Part shown: one piece after another, positions 8,442 to 18,867 of the stretch | How the letters are laid out: each line of letters begins with the position of its first letter | Position numbering within the stretch: position 1 is the first letter of the stretch | Origin: Anabaena catenula FACHB-362 | GTDB lineage: Bacteria > Cyanobacteriota > Cyanobacteriia > Cyanobacteriales > Nostocaceae | Assembly: GCF_014698735.1 (NCBI RefSeq) | Contig: NZ_JACJTQ010000030.1 | Location: forward strand, 1 to 64,000 | Reading direction: 5' to 3' | DNA: 64,000 nucleotides | Notes under the pieces: model-generated | The model's database searches: none | Seen by the model: only the letters and a program-made list of their open reading frames with translations | What the model was told of the DNA's origin: nothing | Program-made: the position numbers and the translations under genes

Positions 8442-9938
8442 TTAACCTATTCCCAAACGCCCAGCCAAAGCCGGAGTTAGGGGGAGGAGGGTACTAATCA
8501 TCAAAAACAGAGCCAAAAGACCTAAAGCGGCTCTAGCGTCGTCTGGTTCAGTTACCTCATTCAAGCTGGGGCGTTCTAAATCTCGTTGTAAGAACACAAT
8601 CACAATCGCCCAATACATAGCCAAAGGATTACCAAGAGACACCAAACCCAGCAAAATTAAAGTCGCAAATGTCGCTCTTCCTGCGGTTTTGCGTCCATAA
8701 ATAGCCTGGACAATCCGCCCACCATCTAATTGTCCAGCTGGCATTAAATTTAATGCTGTAATCACCAAACCCAACCAACCAATAATAACTAGGGGATGGA
8801 CATTAACTAAGGGCGCTTTGACAGATGCACCCAGCACAACCCGCGCTAAACTTCCCACTAAAATCGAACCTTGGAAAAACTGATTTGGTAATTGAAATAA
8901 ACTACCTGGGTGGGAAAGCAGCAAACCTGTCACCAACATTACCAAAGAAACGATACCGCCAAAGGCAGGCCCAGCCAAAGCAATATCAAATAACGCCTTG
9001 CGATTAGGTAATAAAGACTCAAAGCGGGTAATTGCCCCAAAAGAGCCGATTTGCACAGCCGGGAGGAAAAAGGGTAAGCTGAGGCGGACTTGGTGTCGTC
9101 GCGCCAGTAACCAATGACCGATTTCATGAGCTATTAAAATCGTAAATATCCCCAAACCGATAGGTAAAGCTTCGGGAAACCGTGATGGGTTGGAGAATAA
9201 ATCAAAATTCAGTAACAATCCCGCAGCTTCAAAATTGGTGGCAATAGTTGCTACCAAAAGAATCACCGCAAAGACTTTCTGTGGTAGCTGCATCGGACGT
9301 GGATCTGTGCGGCTGGGGAGAACAATCATCACGGGTTTATCGTCTGTATTCTCCACTAAAAACAGGCGATATTTATCACCTAAACGTTCTTGCAGACTTT
9401 TCGTCAGCCGGTTGTGAACTTCCTCTGGTTCTCCCCGCAAATTGCCTTTGAAAATTGCTCCTTCTTGATAGGGGATGGTTTCCGTGGCAAAAAATGTGTC
9501 AATCCCGAAAATACCCTTAATGGTACTCAAATCTTCTTCGGGTATTGTCATTGCGTCCAGTTTTAGTTCTGCAACTAGTACTTGACTGTTGGCATTTGAT
9601 GGGGAATTGGCTTCCTGTGAAGCATTAGCAGTCAGTCTTTCCGTTGCCCGTTGCTTGAGAATGGCATCTTGCCCAGCGTTGCGTAACTGTCTACCTAAGA
9701 AGATGTAGATTGCAGTGGAAGCCAGGAGCAATAACAATATACCCGCTATATTGATGTAAATCCCTGCCGCAAACAAGCCAAAGAACAGCAGCCAAGGAGC
9801 CATTAATACGACCGACTGTAACCAGGCTAAGATTCCCAGTTTACCAAAAGGTCTGGCGCGATAAAAGCCCCAACCCAAAATGCCGAAAGCGACCAGCACT
9901 ACTGCCGCAATTATAGGAGTTTCTGATGAATTCAACAT
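8442..9938 (-). CDS. Site-2 protease family (M50) intramembrane zinc metalloprotease, EGY-like
   Basis: A 498-residue polytopic membrane protease. The zinc motif HEIGH is at residues 271-275 and the third-ligand region NLMPAGQLDGG at about 397-407. A GNLR motif at about 165-168 is the extra signature of the chloroplast EGY proteins, so this is probably their cyanobacterial homologue. Two transmembrane segments lie at the N-terminus (about 8-27 and 45-82), followed by a soluble region (about 85-215) and a multi-spanning catalytic core (about 220-495). Such enzymes cleave membrane-anchored substrates within the bilayer, often anti-sigma factors. No partner is adjacent. Confidence 0.9.
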   Translation of the reverse strand: MLNSSETPIIAAVVLVAFGILGWGFYRARPFGKLGILAWLQSVVLMAPWLLFFGLFAAGIYINIAGILLLLLASTAIYIFLGRQLRNAGQDAILKQRATERLTANASQEANSPSNANSQVLVAELKLDAMTIPEEDLSTIKGIFGIDTFFATETIPYQEGAIFKGNLRGEPEEVHNRLTKSLQERLGDKYRLFLVENTDDKPVMIVLPSRTDPRPMQLPQKVFAVILLVATIATNFEAAGLLLNFDLFSNPSRFPEALPIGLGIFTILIAHEIGHWLLARRHQVRLSLPFFLPAVQIGSFGAITRFESLLPNRKALFDIALAGPAFGGIVSLVMLVTGLLLSHPGSLFQLPNQFFQGSILVGSLARVVLGASVKAPLVNVHPLVIIGWLGLVITALNLMPAGQLDGGRIVQAIYGRKTAGRATFATLILLGLVSLGNPLAMYWAIVIVFLQRDLERPSLNEVTEPDDARAALGLLALFLMISTLLPLTPALAGRLGIG

Positions 9939-10029
9939 CTGTAAACCTTCGCTATTGAGACTAAGCCAGAACGAGTCCGGTTTTTTAGATACATTAATTA
10001 ATCTATAACGTAATACAGTTCAGTTAAGC

Positions 10030-12639
10030 CTAAAAATCAACATTCTTCTGTACTGGTAGCTGAGTAGTAGGAATTTCAATGATAAATTCAGTTCCTTCTC
10101 CCAGAGTAGAATGACAAGATAAGTTGCCCTGATGTTTATCTACTATGATTTGGTAACTAATGGAAAGTCCTAAACCTGTACCTTTTCCTACATCTTTGGT
10201 CGTAAAAAATGGGTCGAATAATTTGGAAATAATTTCTTCAGAAATTCCCACTCCATTATCAATGATCCGAATAGCTAATCTGTCACTATTAATCATTTCA
10301 GTAATAACATGAATTTCTTTGGGTTTATTATATTCTCCCTCTTCTAAAGCATCAATAGCGTTACTGAAAATGTTCATAAATACCTGATTTAATTGACCAG
10401 GATAACATTGAATTAATGGCAAATCTCCGTATTTTTTAATTATATGAATTTCGGCATTATTTGGCTTGGGCTTCAAACGATGGTGTAAAATCATTAAGGT
10501 GCTATCAATACCTTCATGAATATTGACTGTTTTAATTTCTGCTTCATCTAAGCGAGAAAAATTTCGCAATGAAAGCACAATTTCTCGAATCCGATCAGTT
10601 CCTAGACTCATAGAGTTAAGAATTTTTATTAAATCTGTTTTGAGAAAATCAAGTTCAATGTCGGCAATTTTTTCTTGAATTTCTGCTGGTGGTTCAGGAA
10701 AGTATTCTTGATATAATTGGATGAGACTTAAAAATTCATGAATGTATTCACTAGCTGGAAAAATATTGCCATGAATAAAGTTAACTGGATTGTTAATTTC
10801 ATGAGCAATCCCAGCAACCATATTACCCAGTGAGGACATTTTCTCACTATGAATGAGTTGGATTTGTGCCTGCTTGAGATCCCTTAAGGTATTTTCTAGG
10901 TTTATGGCTTGCTGTTGTAAAATTATTTCTCCATTTTTACGTTCTGTAATATCTGTTGCTACTCCTAAGATTTGCTTGACTTGACCATTACTGTTACGAT
11001 TGAAGATAGTATCTCGACTATAGAACCAGCACCATTCACCATTTGCTTGTCTCACCCGATATTCAATTTCTAAAATTTCTCCATCTTGAACATCGCTAAA
11101 GCGTTGCCAATGTGCTGTAATTTTTTCTAAATCTTCTGGATGAGTAATTGTATAAATCAAATTAGATTCTTGCTGTTTAATTTCTTGATTAGAGTAGCCA
11201 AGGGAATAAAGTATATTTTTATTTGCGTAAATGTTGCGTTTTTCTTCTAAATCAAAAATATAGAGAATATTGGGAGAAGAATCGGCAATGCGTTGGATAA
11301 AATGCTGACTTTCTTGAAGTGCTTCCTCAGCTTGTTTCCGCTCTGTAATCTTCATCGTTGTCCCCACTATACGATAAATTTTACCATCACTACTTTTCAA
11401 AGGATTGAGTGTAGTTAGCCACCAATGAGGCTCATTTTGAATAGGGACAAATTCTTCATAGCTCATGCTTTTACCAGATTCTACACAAGTTTTATAGCGT
11501 TGACGTGCTGCTGAACCTGGTATTTCTCCAAGTACATATTCTGGAGTTTTGCCAATAACATCTGCTTGACTTATACCTGTAAATTTTTCTCCTGAATAAT
11601 TCCAGCCTCCAAAATAAAAATCACAACCATCCAGAACCTCAACCACAAATACGATTTGCTGAATGCCCTCATAAATACTACGCAAGAATTCTTCTTTTTC
11701 TTTTAATTCGGCTGTACTTTCTTGAATTTTAGTTTCTAAATCTTCATTGAGCTTTTTGAGTGATTCTTCTGTCTGCTTACGAGCAGTAATATCTAAAAGT
11801 ACTCCACAAAAAATAATCTCTCCTTGTTGATTTTGTGTTGGTGTGGAGTCTCCTTGCCACCAAATTATTTCACCATTAGGTTTGATTAGTCTTCCTTCAT
11901 AGTGCCAAGGGATAGAATTTTCTATAGCTTCAACGACAGAGCTAATATAACTATTAAAATCTTCTGGATGGACAAGAACAAAAAAGTTATTTAAATCTTG
12001 CATTATTTCATTGGCTGTAATTCCTGCCAGTTCCCAGATGAAGTCGCTCATATAGTCTACTTTCCAAACACCATTGCGGTTGGTGAATTGGAAAATTGCA
12101 CCAGGGACATTAGTGGCAATATCTCTTAAGCGTTTTTCGCTTTCAGCTAAGGCTATTTCTGCTTGTTTGCGAGTGGTGATTACCTCAGTAAACATGATAA
12201 TTCCACCAATTTCAGTAGAATTTTGATACCAAGGATGCATTTCCCATTTCACCCATTCAATTGTGCCATCGTCTCGTTTAAAAAGCTGTTCTTCACATTG
12301 CTCAATTGCACCGGCTAAACAACTTTGGTGAATTTCTCGGCACGAAGGAGAAATTTCTGGAAAAAATTCATAATGAGAGCGGCCGATAATTTCCTCATCT
12401 TCCAAGTTGTAATCTTGTCGCCAACGACGACTTGCCAATACATAACGCATTTGACGGTCAAAGATAGCGATCGCAGCGGGTGTATATTCTATAAATACAC
12501 CCATATGTTCTTGGTTATACATCTGAGAGGTTGATAACTCAGCCTGACTTAAACGATCTACTAACTGACGTAGTTCTACTAGTTCCTGTTGTAGAGAGTC
12601 ATAAGTATTTTTATTGACAGTAATGAGATCACAACTCAT
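10030..12639 (-). CDS. Multi-PAS sensor histidine kinase
   Basis: An 869-residue predicted cytoplasmic hybrid-free kinase without clear transmembrane segments. After a short N-terminal coiled coil come four PAS/PAC modules (about residues 45-160, 165-290, 320-440, 445-575), each closing with an ITERK/ITARK-type PAC end. A linker coiled coil leads to the HisKA box SSLGNMVAGIAHEINNPVNF with phospho-acceptor H613, then a HATPase domain with N box NIFSNAIDAL, DNGVGI and GKGTGLGLSI. No receiver domain is present and no response regulator gene is adjacent, so it is an orphan kinase. Multiple PAS domains suggest redox, light or ligand sensing; the signal cannot be deduced. Confidence 0.92.
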   Translation of the reverse strand: MSCDLITVNKNTYDSLQQELVELRQLVDRLSQAELSTSQMYNQEHMGVFIEYTPAAIAIFDRQMRYVLASRRWRQDYNLEDEEIIGRSHYEFFPEISPSCREIHQSCLAGAIEQCEEQLFKRDDGTIEWVKWEMHPWYQNSTEIGGIIMFTEVITTRKQAEIALAESEKRLRDIATNVPGAIFQFTNRNGVWKVDYMSDFIWELAGITANEIMQDLNNFFVLVHPEDFNSYISSVVEAIENSIPWHYEGRLIKPNGEIIWWQGDSTPTQNQQGEIIFCGVLLDITARKQTEESLKKLNEDLETKIQESTAELKEKEEFLRSIYEGIQQIVFVVEVLDGCDFYFGGWNYSGEKFTGISQADVIGKTPEYVLGEIPGSAARQRYKTCVESGKSMSYEEFVPIQNEPHWWLTTLNPLKSSDGKIYRIVGTTMKITERKQAEEALQESQHFIQRIADSSPNILYIFDLEEKRNIYANKNILYSLGYSNQEIKQQESNLIYTITHPEDLEKITAHWQRFSDVQDGEILEIEYRVRQANGEWCWFYSRDTIFNRNSNGQVKQILGVATDITERKNGEIILQQQAINLENTLRDLKQAQIQLIHSEKMSSLGNMVAGIAHEINNPVNFIHGNIFPASEYIHEFLSLIQLYQEYFPEPPAEIQEKIADIELDFLKTDLIKILNSMSLGTDRIREIVLSLRNFSRLDEAEIKTVNIHEGIDSTLMILHHRLKPKPNNAEIHIIKKYGDLPLIQCYPGQLNQVFMNIFSNAIDALEEGEYNKPKEIHVITEMINSDRLAIRIIDNGVGISEEIISKLFDPFFTTKDVGKGTGLGLSISYQIIVDKHQGNLSCHSTLGEGTEFIIEIPTTQLPVQKNVDF

Positions 12640-13275
12640 AGTCTTGTTGTTTGCCTATTCAGGTTCTGAAATTGACTCTAATCCCGCAGGGCAGAATTAA
12701 AAATTAAAAATTAAACTGTATAGTTATTTCCGCCCTGCTGTACTAGTGCAAGAAGCCAGGAGGCCGGAAGCAGTAGGTAGGAGGGAAAAATTTTTCCATA
12801 GTCAGCTTTTTAGGTTTTTTTAACTGGATAGTTATTTTCGCCCTGCTGTACTAGTACCTTTTTGGATTTTAGATTTTGAAAGATTTACTGCATAATCTTT
12901 TCAGCCCTCCAGCCAGACTGTCTAACGAGTTACTTCTATAGTTCCCAATCTTTATTAGCAAATAACATGAGTGGCATAATATTTCCTATACTCAAAATTG
13001 AAAATATGTATACTCGACTCTTAAATTGATTGAGATGGGTTAATGACAGCGAAAAAAGCTCTTTTCTCCTCATCTTCTGCCTAAATAGACGGGTACACCT
13101 ACAAAAAGCTAATAATTAACCTTTAGGTAGATTGTCAAGTATTATAAATACTGTATATTGGATGAGCTAACACATAGTTTTTGTAAATACATCATACCAA
13201 ATAAGTAATTTTAATATCAATATATATAATCCCAGCGCAATTTTAATTACTTGTTCTTTCCATTCGCCATAACCT
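12640..13275. other. Intergenic spacer with a direct repeat
   Basis: No gene is supported. A direct repeat of about 30 bp (TAGTTATTT-C/T-CGCCCTGCTG, then TACTAGT) occurs at 12719-12747 and 12827-12855. The second half is AT-rich and presumably carries the divergent promoters of the kinase and the efflux operon. Confidence 0.6.
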
Positions 13276-14589
13276 ATGACATCTCCTGAGCCTCAAGCAG
13301 ATTTTAAAGAGATTCCACAACCTTCATTTGAGCCACCAAGCAAATCACAGCGGTGGCTACGTTTATTCTTAGCTCTAGTATTAATACTTGGGGGTGGAAC
13401 GGCTATAGCGTGGAAATTGCTAACTCCTGAAAAACCAAGTCCAGCAGCGGCTAATGCTCCACCTCCAGGGGTAAGAGTTAAACTATCAGCAGTGCAAACA
13501 GGTACAGTCGAAGATAGTACAGAATATATAGCCAGTTTGGAATCTAGACGTTCAGTCAATCTCCAACCCAGAATTCAAGGTCAAGTTGCTCAAATATTCG
13601 TGAAGTCAGGAGATCCAGTTGCCTCTGGTGCGGCAATTTTACAAATAGATTCCAGACAGCAACAAGCCGCAGTTAGTAGTTTATCTGCTGCTGGTCAGGG
13701 TTCTCAAGCCCAACTAGAAAATGCTCGCGCTACTCTCAAATCTCTGCAAGCAGAACGGTTAGCAAATGTTGCGGATGTGCGTTTAAACCAATTAGAGTAT
13801 AATCGCTATGCTACATTAGCTGATCAAGGAGCGGTATCTCGTCAAACTAAAGATTTATATGCTAACAGGCTGGCTACAGCTAAAGCCCAACTTGGGGCGA
13901 TAGATTCCCGAATTCAAGCACAACTAGCGACTATATCCCAAGCTGAAAAGTCTTTAGAACAAGCTGATGCCAATATTAGACAACAACAAGTAGAACTTCA
14001 ATATTACAAAATTACTGCTCCCTTTACTGGTACTGTCGGCGATATTCCTGTGAAAGTAGGCGATTTTGTCAATACTTCCACACCATTAGCTACTATCACA
14101 CAAAACCGACCTTTAGAAGTTAAAATCCCTGTCCCACTGGAACGAGGTACGCAATTGCGTCAAGGGCTACCAGTGGAATTAATTAACGCCCAAGGTCAAA
14201 CCATTGGTAATAGTAGTGTATTCTTTATTTCACCCAACATCACCAATAATTCCCAATCAATATTAGTTAAAGCTCTTTACGACAATTCTGAAGGACAGCT
14301 ACGAGCAGATCAAATGATTCGGGCTAAAGTGATTTGGAATCAGCGTTCTGGAGTTCTGATTCCGTCCATAGCAGTATCTCGAATAGCTGCGGAAACCTTT
14401 GTATTTGTAGCCGAAACAGACAAATCTCCTAACGGTGTTTCCCAATTAATAGCCAAACAAAAACAGGTGAAGTTAGGCAATATCAAAGGTAATGATTACC
14501 AAGTGATTACAGGATTACAACCAGATGAAAAACTCATTGTTTCTGGCGTACAAAATCTCAGAGACGGACTCCCCATAATTCCTGAGTAA
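13276..14589 (+). CDS. RND efflux periplasmic adaptor (membrane fusion protein, AcrA/MexA type)
   Basis: A 437-residue adaptor linking an inner-membrane RND pump to an outer-membrane channel. An N-terminal membrane anchor (about residues 27-48) is followed by a lipoyl/biotinyl half-domain (NLQPRIQGQVAQIFVKSGDPV), a long alpha-helical hairpin (about 125-235, rich in Q and A), the second lipoyl half (ITAPFTGTVGDIPVKVGDFV), a beta-barrel and a membrane-proximal domain ending GLQPDEKLIVSGVQNLRDG. It is the first gene of a pair with the RND transporter, separated by 119 bp that contains a heptamer repeat. No outer-membrane TolC gene and no regulator gene are next to it. Confidence 0.92.
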   Translation: MTSPEPQADFKEIPQPSFEPPSKSQRWLRLFLALVLILGGGTAIAWKLLTPEKPSPAAANAPPPGVRVKLSAVQTGTVEDSTEYIASLESRRSVNLQPRIQGQVAQIFVKSGDPVASGAAILQIDSRQQQAAVSSLSAAGQGSQAQLENARATLKSLQAERLANVADVRLNQLEYNRYATLADQGAVSRQTKDLYANRLATAKAQLGAIDSRIQAQLATISQAEKSLEQADANIRQQQVELQYYKITAPFTGTVGDIPVKVGDFVNTSTPLATITQNRPLEVKIPVPLERGTQLRQGLPVELINAQGQTIGNSSVFFISPNITNNSQSILVKALYDNSEGQLRADQMIRAKVIWNQRSGVLIPSIAVSRIAAETFVFVAETDKSPNGVSQLIAKQKQVKLGNIKGNDYQVITGLQPDEKLIVSGVQNLRDGLPIIPE

Positions 14590-14636
14590 TTGATTGGGAA
14601 GATGGGGAGATGAAGAAGATATTCTCTTCACTACTG

Positions 14637-14684
<48 letters not shown>

Positions 14685-14708
14685 CTTGCTTTCAATTACG
14701 AATTAATT

Positions 14709-17700
14709 ATGGTTGATTTCTTTATTAAGCGACCTGTATTTACCAGTGTCTGCGCTATTATCATTTTGCTTGTTGGTGCAATCAGTATTCCGACATTGCC
14801 CACTGCCCAGTATCCAGAAATTAGTCCAACGCAGATTATTGTCAGTTCTAATTATATTGGTGCTACTGCGGAAATTGTTGAAAGTAACGTAACGACGATT
14901 TTAGAGCGTCAGATTAACGGTGTCGAAGGCATTAAATATATGACTTCGAGCAGTAGTAATGATGGCAGTAGCACAATTACTGTGACATTTGATGCCTCGC
15001 GGGATAAGGATATTGCAGCGGTTGATGTGCAGAACCGCGTGACTGCGGCTGAACCGCAATTACCAGATGCTTTGAAGCAAAACGGAGTGACTGTGAGCAA
15101 ACAGTCTAACAATATTCTGTTAGGGATCGGTTTGTTCAGTGATAACAAAGCCCTAAATAATGTCTTTTTAAGTAATTATGCGGATTTATATTTAGCAGAT
15201 GCCCTCAAACGGATTAAAGGTGTAAGTGAGGCGCGGATTTTTGGTGAACGCCGCTATGCGATGCGTTTATGGCTTGACCCGAATAAACTCGCTAGTCGGA
15301 ATTTAACTACTGATGATGTCATTAATGCCCTCAACGAACAAAACTTACAGGTGGGTGTGGGGCAAATTGGACAGCAACCAGCTGCCGATGGTCAAATGTA
15401 TCAAATTGACTTAAGGGCAGTTAGTAGGCTGACAGAAGCTGAGGAATTTGACAATTTAGTGATCAAAACTGCTGCTGACGGTAGTTTGATTAAGTTGAAA
15501 GATGTGGGTAGGGCAGAACTTGGCGCTCAAAACTATAGCTCATTTCTCCGTTTTAAGGCTAATGAAGGTGTAGGGATGGGGATATTTCCGACACCGGGAA
15601 GTAATGCCTTGAACGTTGCTAATTCAGTCAAAAAAGAAATGGCGCGATTGTCCCAAAGCTTTCCCCCAGGGATGAAATATGAAGTGGCATTTGATACCAC
15701 TACGATTATAGAAGAGTCTCTGGCAGAAGTGGTAAAAACTCTCTTAGAAGCGATCGCTCTCGTTACTATCGTCATCTTTATTTTCTTACAAGATTGGCGC
15801 ACTACTTTAATTCCTGTCATCACTATTCCTCTGTCCTTAATTGGCACTTTTGCCTTTGTGAAAGCCTTTGGGTTTTCTATCAACATTTTGACTATGTTTG
15901 GTTTGACCCTATCCACTGGTATGGGAGTTGATGATGCGATTATTGTGGTGGAAAATACCTCCCGCTTAATTCAAGAAAAAGGAATGTCACCCCGAAAAGC
16001 GGCTTCAATGTCGATGCAAGACCTATTTGGGGCTGTAATTGCTACTTCTCTCGTATTAATGGCCGTGTTTGTACCTGTAGCCTTTTTCCCTGGATCGACT
16101 GGAGAAATTTACAAACAATTTGCACTCACAATTGCCTTTTCTACGGCCATTTCCACATTTTTAGCTGTGACTCTCACACCTTCCCTCTCGGCTTTGTTGT
16201 TACGGCAAAGACCCGCACCTAAAGGGATTCTCGGCTGGGTATTTGGTGGAATTAACTGGTTGTTAGAAGCCACGGGACGCGGATATGAGCGTTCTTTAAG
16301 GTTTTTGACAAAAATCAAAGCGATCGTAGCGATCGCATTTATCGGTTTATTGGGTGTCACGGCTTGGCTTTACATGACTGTACCCACAGCATTTCTACCC
16401 GACGAAGACCAAGGTTATTTCATCACGATTATTCAGGGGCCTGAAGGTTCTTCACTCGAATACACTAGCAAAGTCATGAGTGAGGTGGAAACAGAAATCC
16501 TGAAATTGCCAGAAGTTACAGGTACTTTTGCCATCGGTGGCTTTAGTTTTAGTGGTAACACTGCTAACAGTGGCGTAATTTTCTCTACTCTCAAATCATG
16601 GGATGAACGAACCAAACCAAATCAGTCAGTACAAGCCATTATTGGTCAATTACGACAAACGTTTTCAGGAATTACCGAAGCCAGCGTTTTTCCTGTTAAT
16701 CCCCCCGCAATTCGCGGTTTAGGCAGTTTTAGTGGTTTCCAGTTTCAATTACAAGACATAGCCGGCACTAACAGCTTAAATTCTATGCTGCAAACGGTTG
16801 GTCAGTTCATGATGAAGGGTAATCAGACTCCAGGATTACAAGCTGTATTTAGCACTTTTAAAGCCAATACACCCCAAATTTTAATTGAAGTTGATCGGAA
16901 TAAAGCGAAATCTCTGCAAGTTTCCATTGACGATATCTTTAAAACCCTACAGACTTATTTGGGTTCACAATATGTCAATGATTTTAATTTCCTTTCCCGC
17001 ACATATCGGGTATATATCCAAGCCGATGCTCAGTTTCGTTCCAATCCTGATGATATCGGATTATTAAATGTGCGTTCTGCAACTAATCAGATGATTCCTT
17101 TGAATAGTTTAGTGAAGTTAACTCCGACAACTGGAGCGCAAACTATTAATCACTACAACTTATTCCGTTCTATTGAAATTAACGGTTCTCCTGCTCCCGG
17201 TTTTAGTTCTGGACAAGCAACTCTGGCTATGGAACAACTAGCTAAGAAGATTTTACCGACGAGTATGGGATATGAATGGTCGGGTATTGCTGCTGAGGAA
17301 AAAGAATCTGGTGGACAAGCACCGATCATTTTTGGTTTAGGCTTAGTTTTCGTCTTTTTAGTGTTAGCTGCTCAGTATGAAAATTATGTTGATCCTTTGA
17401 TTATTATGCTTTCAGTTCCTCTAGCTATTATGGGAGCTTTAGCATCACAATCATTACGGGGTTTAAGTAATGATATATTTTGCCAAGTAGGGTTAGTGAT
17501 GTTAATTGGTTTAGCAAGTAAAAACGCAATTTTGATTGTGGAATTTGCTAATCAATTACAAGAACAACAAGGTTTATCAATTACGAAAGCAGCTGTTGAA
17601 GCAGCACAAGGTCGTTTACGTCCAATTTTGATGACTGCTTTTTCAACTTTGCTGGGTATTTTTCCCCTCGTAACTGCCACGGGTGCAGGTGCAGCGAGTC

Positions 17701-17873
17701 GTCAATCTCTGGGTACGGCTGTGTTTGGGGGAATGTTTGTGGCTACTTTTCTGAGTTTGTTTATTGTGCCAATTCTCTATATCATCATTGGTAAAATTCG
17801 TCAGCGTTTCCAACCTGTTCGTAAGTATCCGCATTTGGAAGGGAGTGAGGATAATCAGGTTTTATATAGATAA
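14709..17873 (+). CDS. RND multidrug efflux transporter, HAE1 family (AcrB/MexB type)
   Basis: A 1054-residue proton-driven drug exporter of normal length. It has the twofold RND repeat: TM1 at the N-terminus (FIKRPVFTSVCAIIILLVG), a large periplasmic porter loop, TM2-6 (about 340-500), TM7 (about 540-560), a second porter loop, and TM8-12 (about 870-1035). The proton-relay acidic pair in TM4 is visible in STGMGVDDAIIVVENTSRL, and the second-half counterpart is GLASKNAILIVEFANQL. It would work with the adjacent adaptor and an unlinked outer-membrane factor. The substrate cannot be predicted; the HAE1-type sequence suggests organic compounds rather than heavy metals. Confidence 0.95.
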   Translation: MVDFFIKRPVFTSVCAIIILLVGAISIPTLPTAQYPEISPTQIIVSSNYIGATAEIVESNVTTILERQINGVEGIKYMTSSSSNDGSSTITVTFDASRDKDIAAVDVQNRVTAAEPQLPDALKQNGVTVSKQSNNILLGIGLFSDNKALNNVFLSNYADLYLADALKRIKGVSEARIFGERRYAMRLWLDPNKLASRNLTTDDVINALNEQNLQVGVGQIGQQPAADGQMYQIDLRAVSRLTEAEEFDNLVIKTAADGSLIKLKDVGRAELGAQNYSSFLRFKANEGVGMGIFPTPGSNALNVANSVKKEMARLSQSFPPGMKYEVAFDTTTIIEESLAEVVKTLLEAIALVTIVIFIFLQDWRTTLIPVITIPLSLIGTFAFVKAFGFSINILTMFGLTLSTGMGVDDAIIVVENTSRLIQEKGMSPRKAASMSMQDLFGAVIATSLVLMAVFVPVAFFPGSTGEIYKQFALTIAFSTAISTFLAVTLTPSLSALLLRQRPAPKGILGWVFGGINWLLEATGRGYERSLRFLTKIKAIVAIAFIGLLGVTAWLYMTVPTAFLPDEDQGYFITIIQGPEGSSLEYTSKVMSEVETEILKLPEVTGTFAIGGFSFSGNTANSGVIFSTLKSWDERTKPNQSVQAIIGQLRQTFSGITEASVFPVNPPAIRGLGSFSGFQFQLQDIAGTNSLNSMLQTVGQFMMKGNQTPGLQAVFSTFKANTPQILIEVDRNKAKSLQVSIDDIFKTLQTYLGSQYVNDFNFLSRTYRVYIQADAQFRSNPDDIGLLNVRSATNQMIPLNSLVKLTPTTGAQTINHYNLFRSIEINGSPAPGFSSGQATLAMEQLAKKILPTSMGYEWSGIAAEEKESGGQAPIIFGLGLVFVFLVLAAQYENYVDPLIIMLSVPLAIMGALASQSLRGLSNDIFCQVGLVMLIGLASKNAILIVEFANQLQEQQGLSITKAAVEAAQGRLRPILMTAFSTLLGIFPLVTATGAGAASRQSLGTAVFGGMFVATFLSLFIVPILYIIIGKIRQRFQPVRKYPHLEGSEDNQVLYR

Positions 17874-17877
17874 GATT

Positions 17878-17937
17878 TCTCACGCTCCAGACGCAAAGGC
17901 GCAAAGGAGGAGAGCGATCGCTAATCCTGATGTCTTA
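17878..17937. repeat. 60-bp direct repeat, copy A
   Basis: Begins TCTCACGC and runs through GGCGCAAAGGAGG and a HIP1 octamer to GATGTCTTA. It matches 18868-18927 in the same orientation with four mismatches by eye. The two copies bracket the DUF2887/DUF4351 gene, 990 bp apart. Confidence 0.9.
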
Positions 17938-17977
17938 AGCTTTACAATCATGATTTGGACGCTGTAGAGTAATAACA

Positions 17978-18866
17978 ATGCGCCGGGACTCGATATTTTA
18001 CAAGTTATTTAAGCAATTTCCGGGTTTGCTGTTTGAATTGGTGGACGAACCACCCCCAGAAGCAAAGCAATACCAGTTTGAATCGGTGGAGGTGAAGGAA
18101 ACAGCATTTAGGATTGATGGTGTATTTCTACCTCCTGCTGATGCAGTTTCTAAAACTGTATTTTTTGCTGAGGTGCAGTTTCAAAAGGATGATGATTTGT
18201 ATCATCGCTTCTTTTCGGAGTTGTTTTTGTTTCTGTATCGGCATTCTATCCGTTATGATGATTGGTCTGGGGTGATAATTTTTGGTTCTCGGAGTTTGGA
18301 ACCCTCTAACTCAACTATTCATCGTGCTTTGTTGGAAAGTAATCAAGTGCGACGGGTATATCTGGATGAGTTGGGGAAGGTACAACAGCAACCGCTGGGA
18401 TTAGGTTTGATGTTGCTGACTACGGTTCCTGAAACGGAAGCAGTGGAAGCCGCGCAGTTTTTGCTAGAGCAAGCACAGCAACAATCGGAACAAGCGATAA
18501 TAGAATTGGTGAGGCAGCGCGGTCTTGGGGGTTTCCCCCATGAGCGACTGCCGAACCCGAAGGGTGACGACGATAATTGTCTACAAGTTTTCTAACCTGA
18601 GTCGAGAGGAGATTGAAGCTATGTTGGGACTGAATCTGGAAGAACCGAGAGCTTTTCGGGATGCGAGGGAAGAAGGACGGATAGAAGAAGCGCGATCGCT
18701 CGTCCTCCGACTATTAAAACGGCGATTTGGTGAGTTTTCTGATGAACTTCAGCGTCAGGTTCAGGTTTTGTCGCTGGAACGGTTGGAAGCTTTAGGTGAT
18801 GCTTTGTTGGATTTCTCTAGTTTGGTTGATTTGGAAGGGTGGTTACAAGGTGAAGTGAAAGGGTAA
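17978..18866 (+). pseudogene. DUF2887/DUF4351 (Rpn/PD-(D/E)XK-like) gene, frameshifted by an insertion
   Basis: The first frame (17978-18595) encodes a DUF2887-type domain with FLPPADAVSKTVFFAEVQFQ, the core of a PD-(D/E)XK-like nuclease fold (acidic D and the E-x-Q motif), as in Rpn-type recombination-associated proteins. The second frame (from about 18565 to 18866) encodes the DUF4351 tail, YKFSNLSREEIEAMLGLN onward. The two parts are split by a 55-bp insertion at 18509-18563 bounded by GTGA on both sides. Removing it restores the continuous frame ELV-TTIIVYKFSNLS, as in intact homologues. The first frame now ends after GGFPHERLPNPKGDDDN. The gene is probably inactive or yields a DUF2887-only product. 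Confidence 0.75.
18509..18563. mobile_element. Small dispersed repeat insertion (55 bp)
   Basis: A palindromic unit: GGCAG at one end and CTGCC near the other, with a GGGGG TTT CCCCC centre, followed by GAACCCGAAGG. It is flanked by GTGA at 18509-18512 and 18564-18567, consistent with a 51-bp element plus a 4-bp duplication. It resembles the very small mobile repeats known from Nostoc genomes. Its length (1 mod 3) causes the frameshift in the host gene. Confidence 0.7.
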
Positions 18867-18867
18867 G

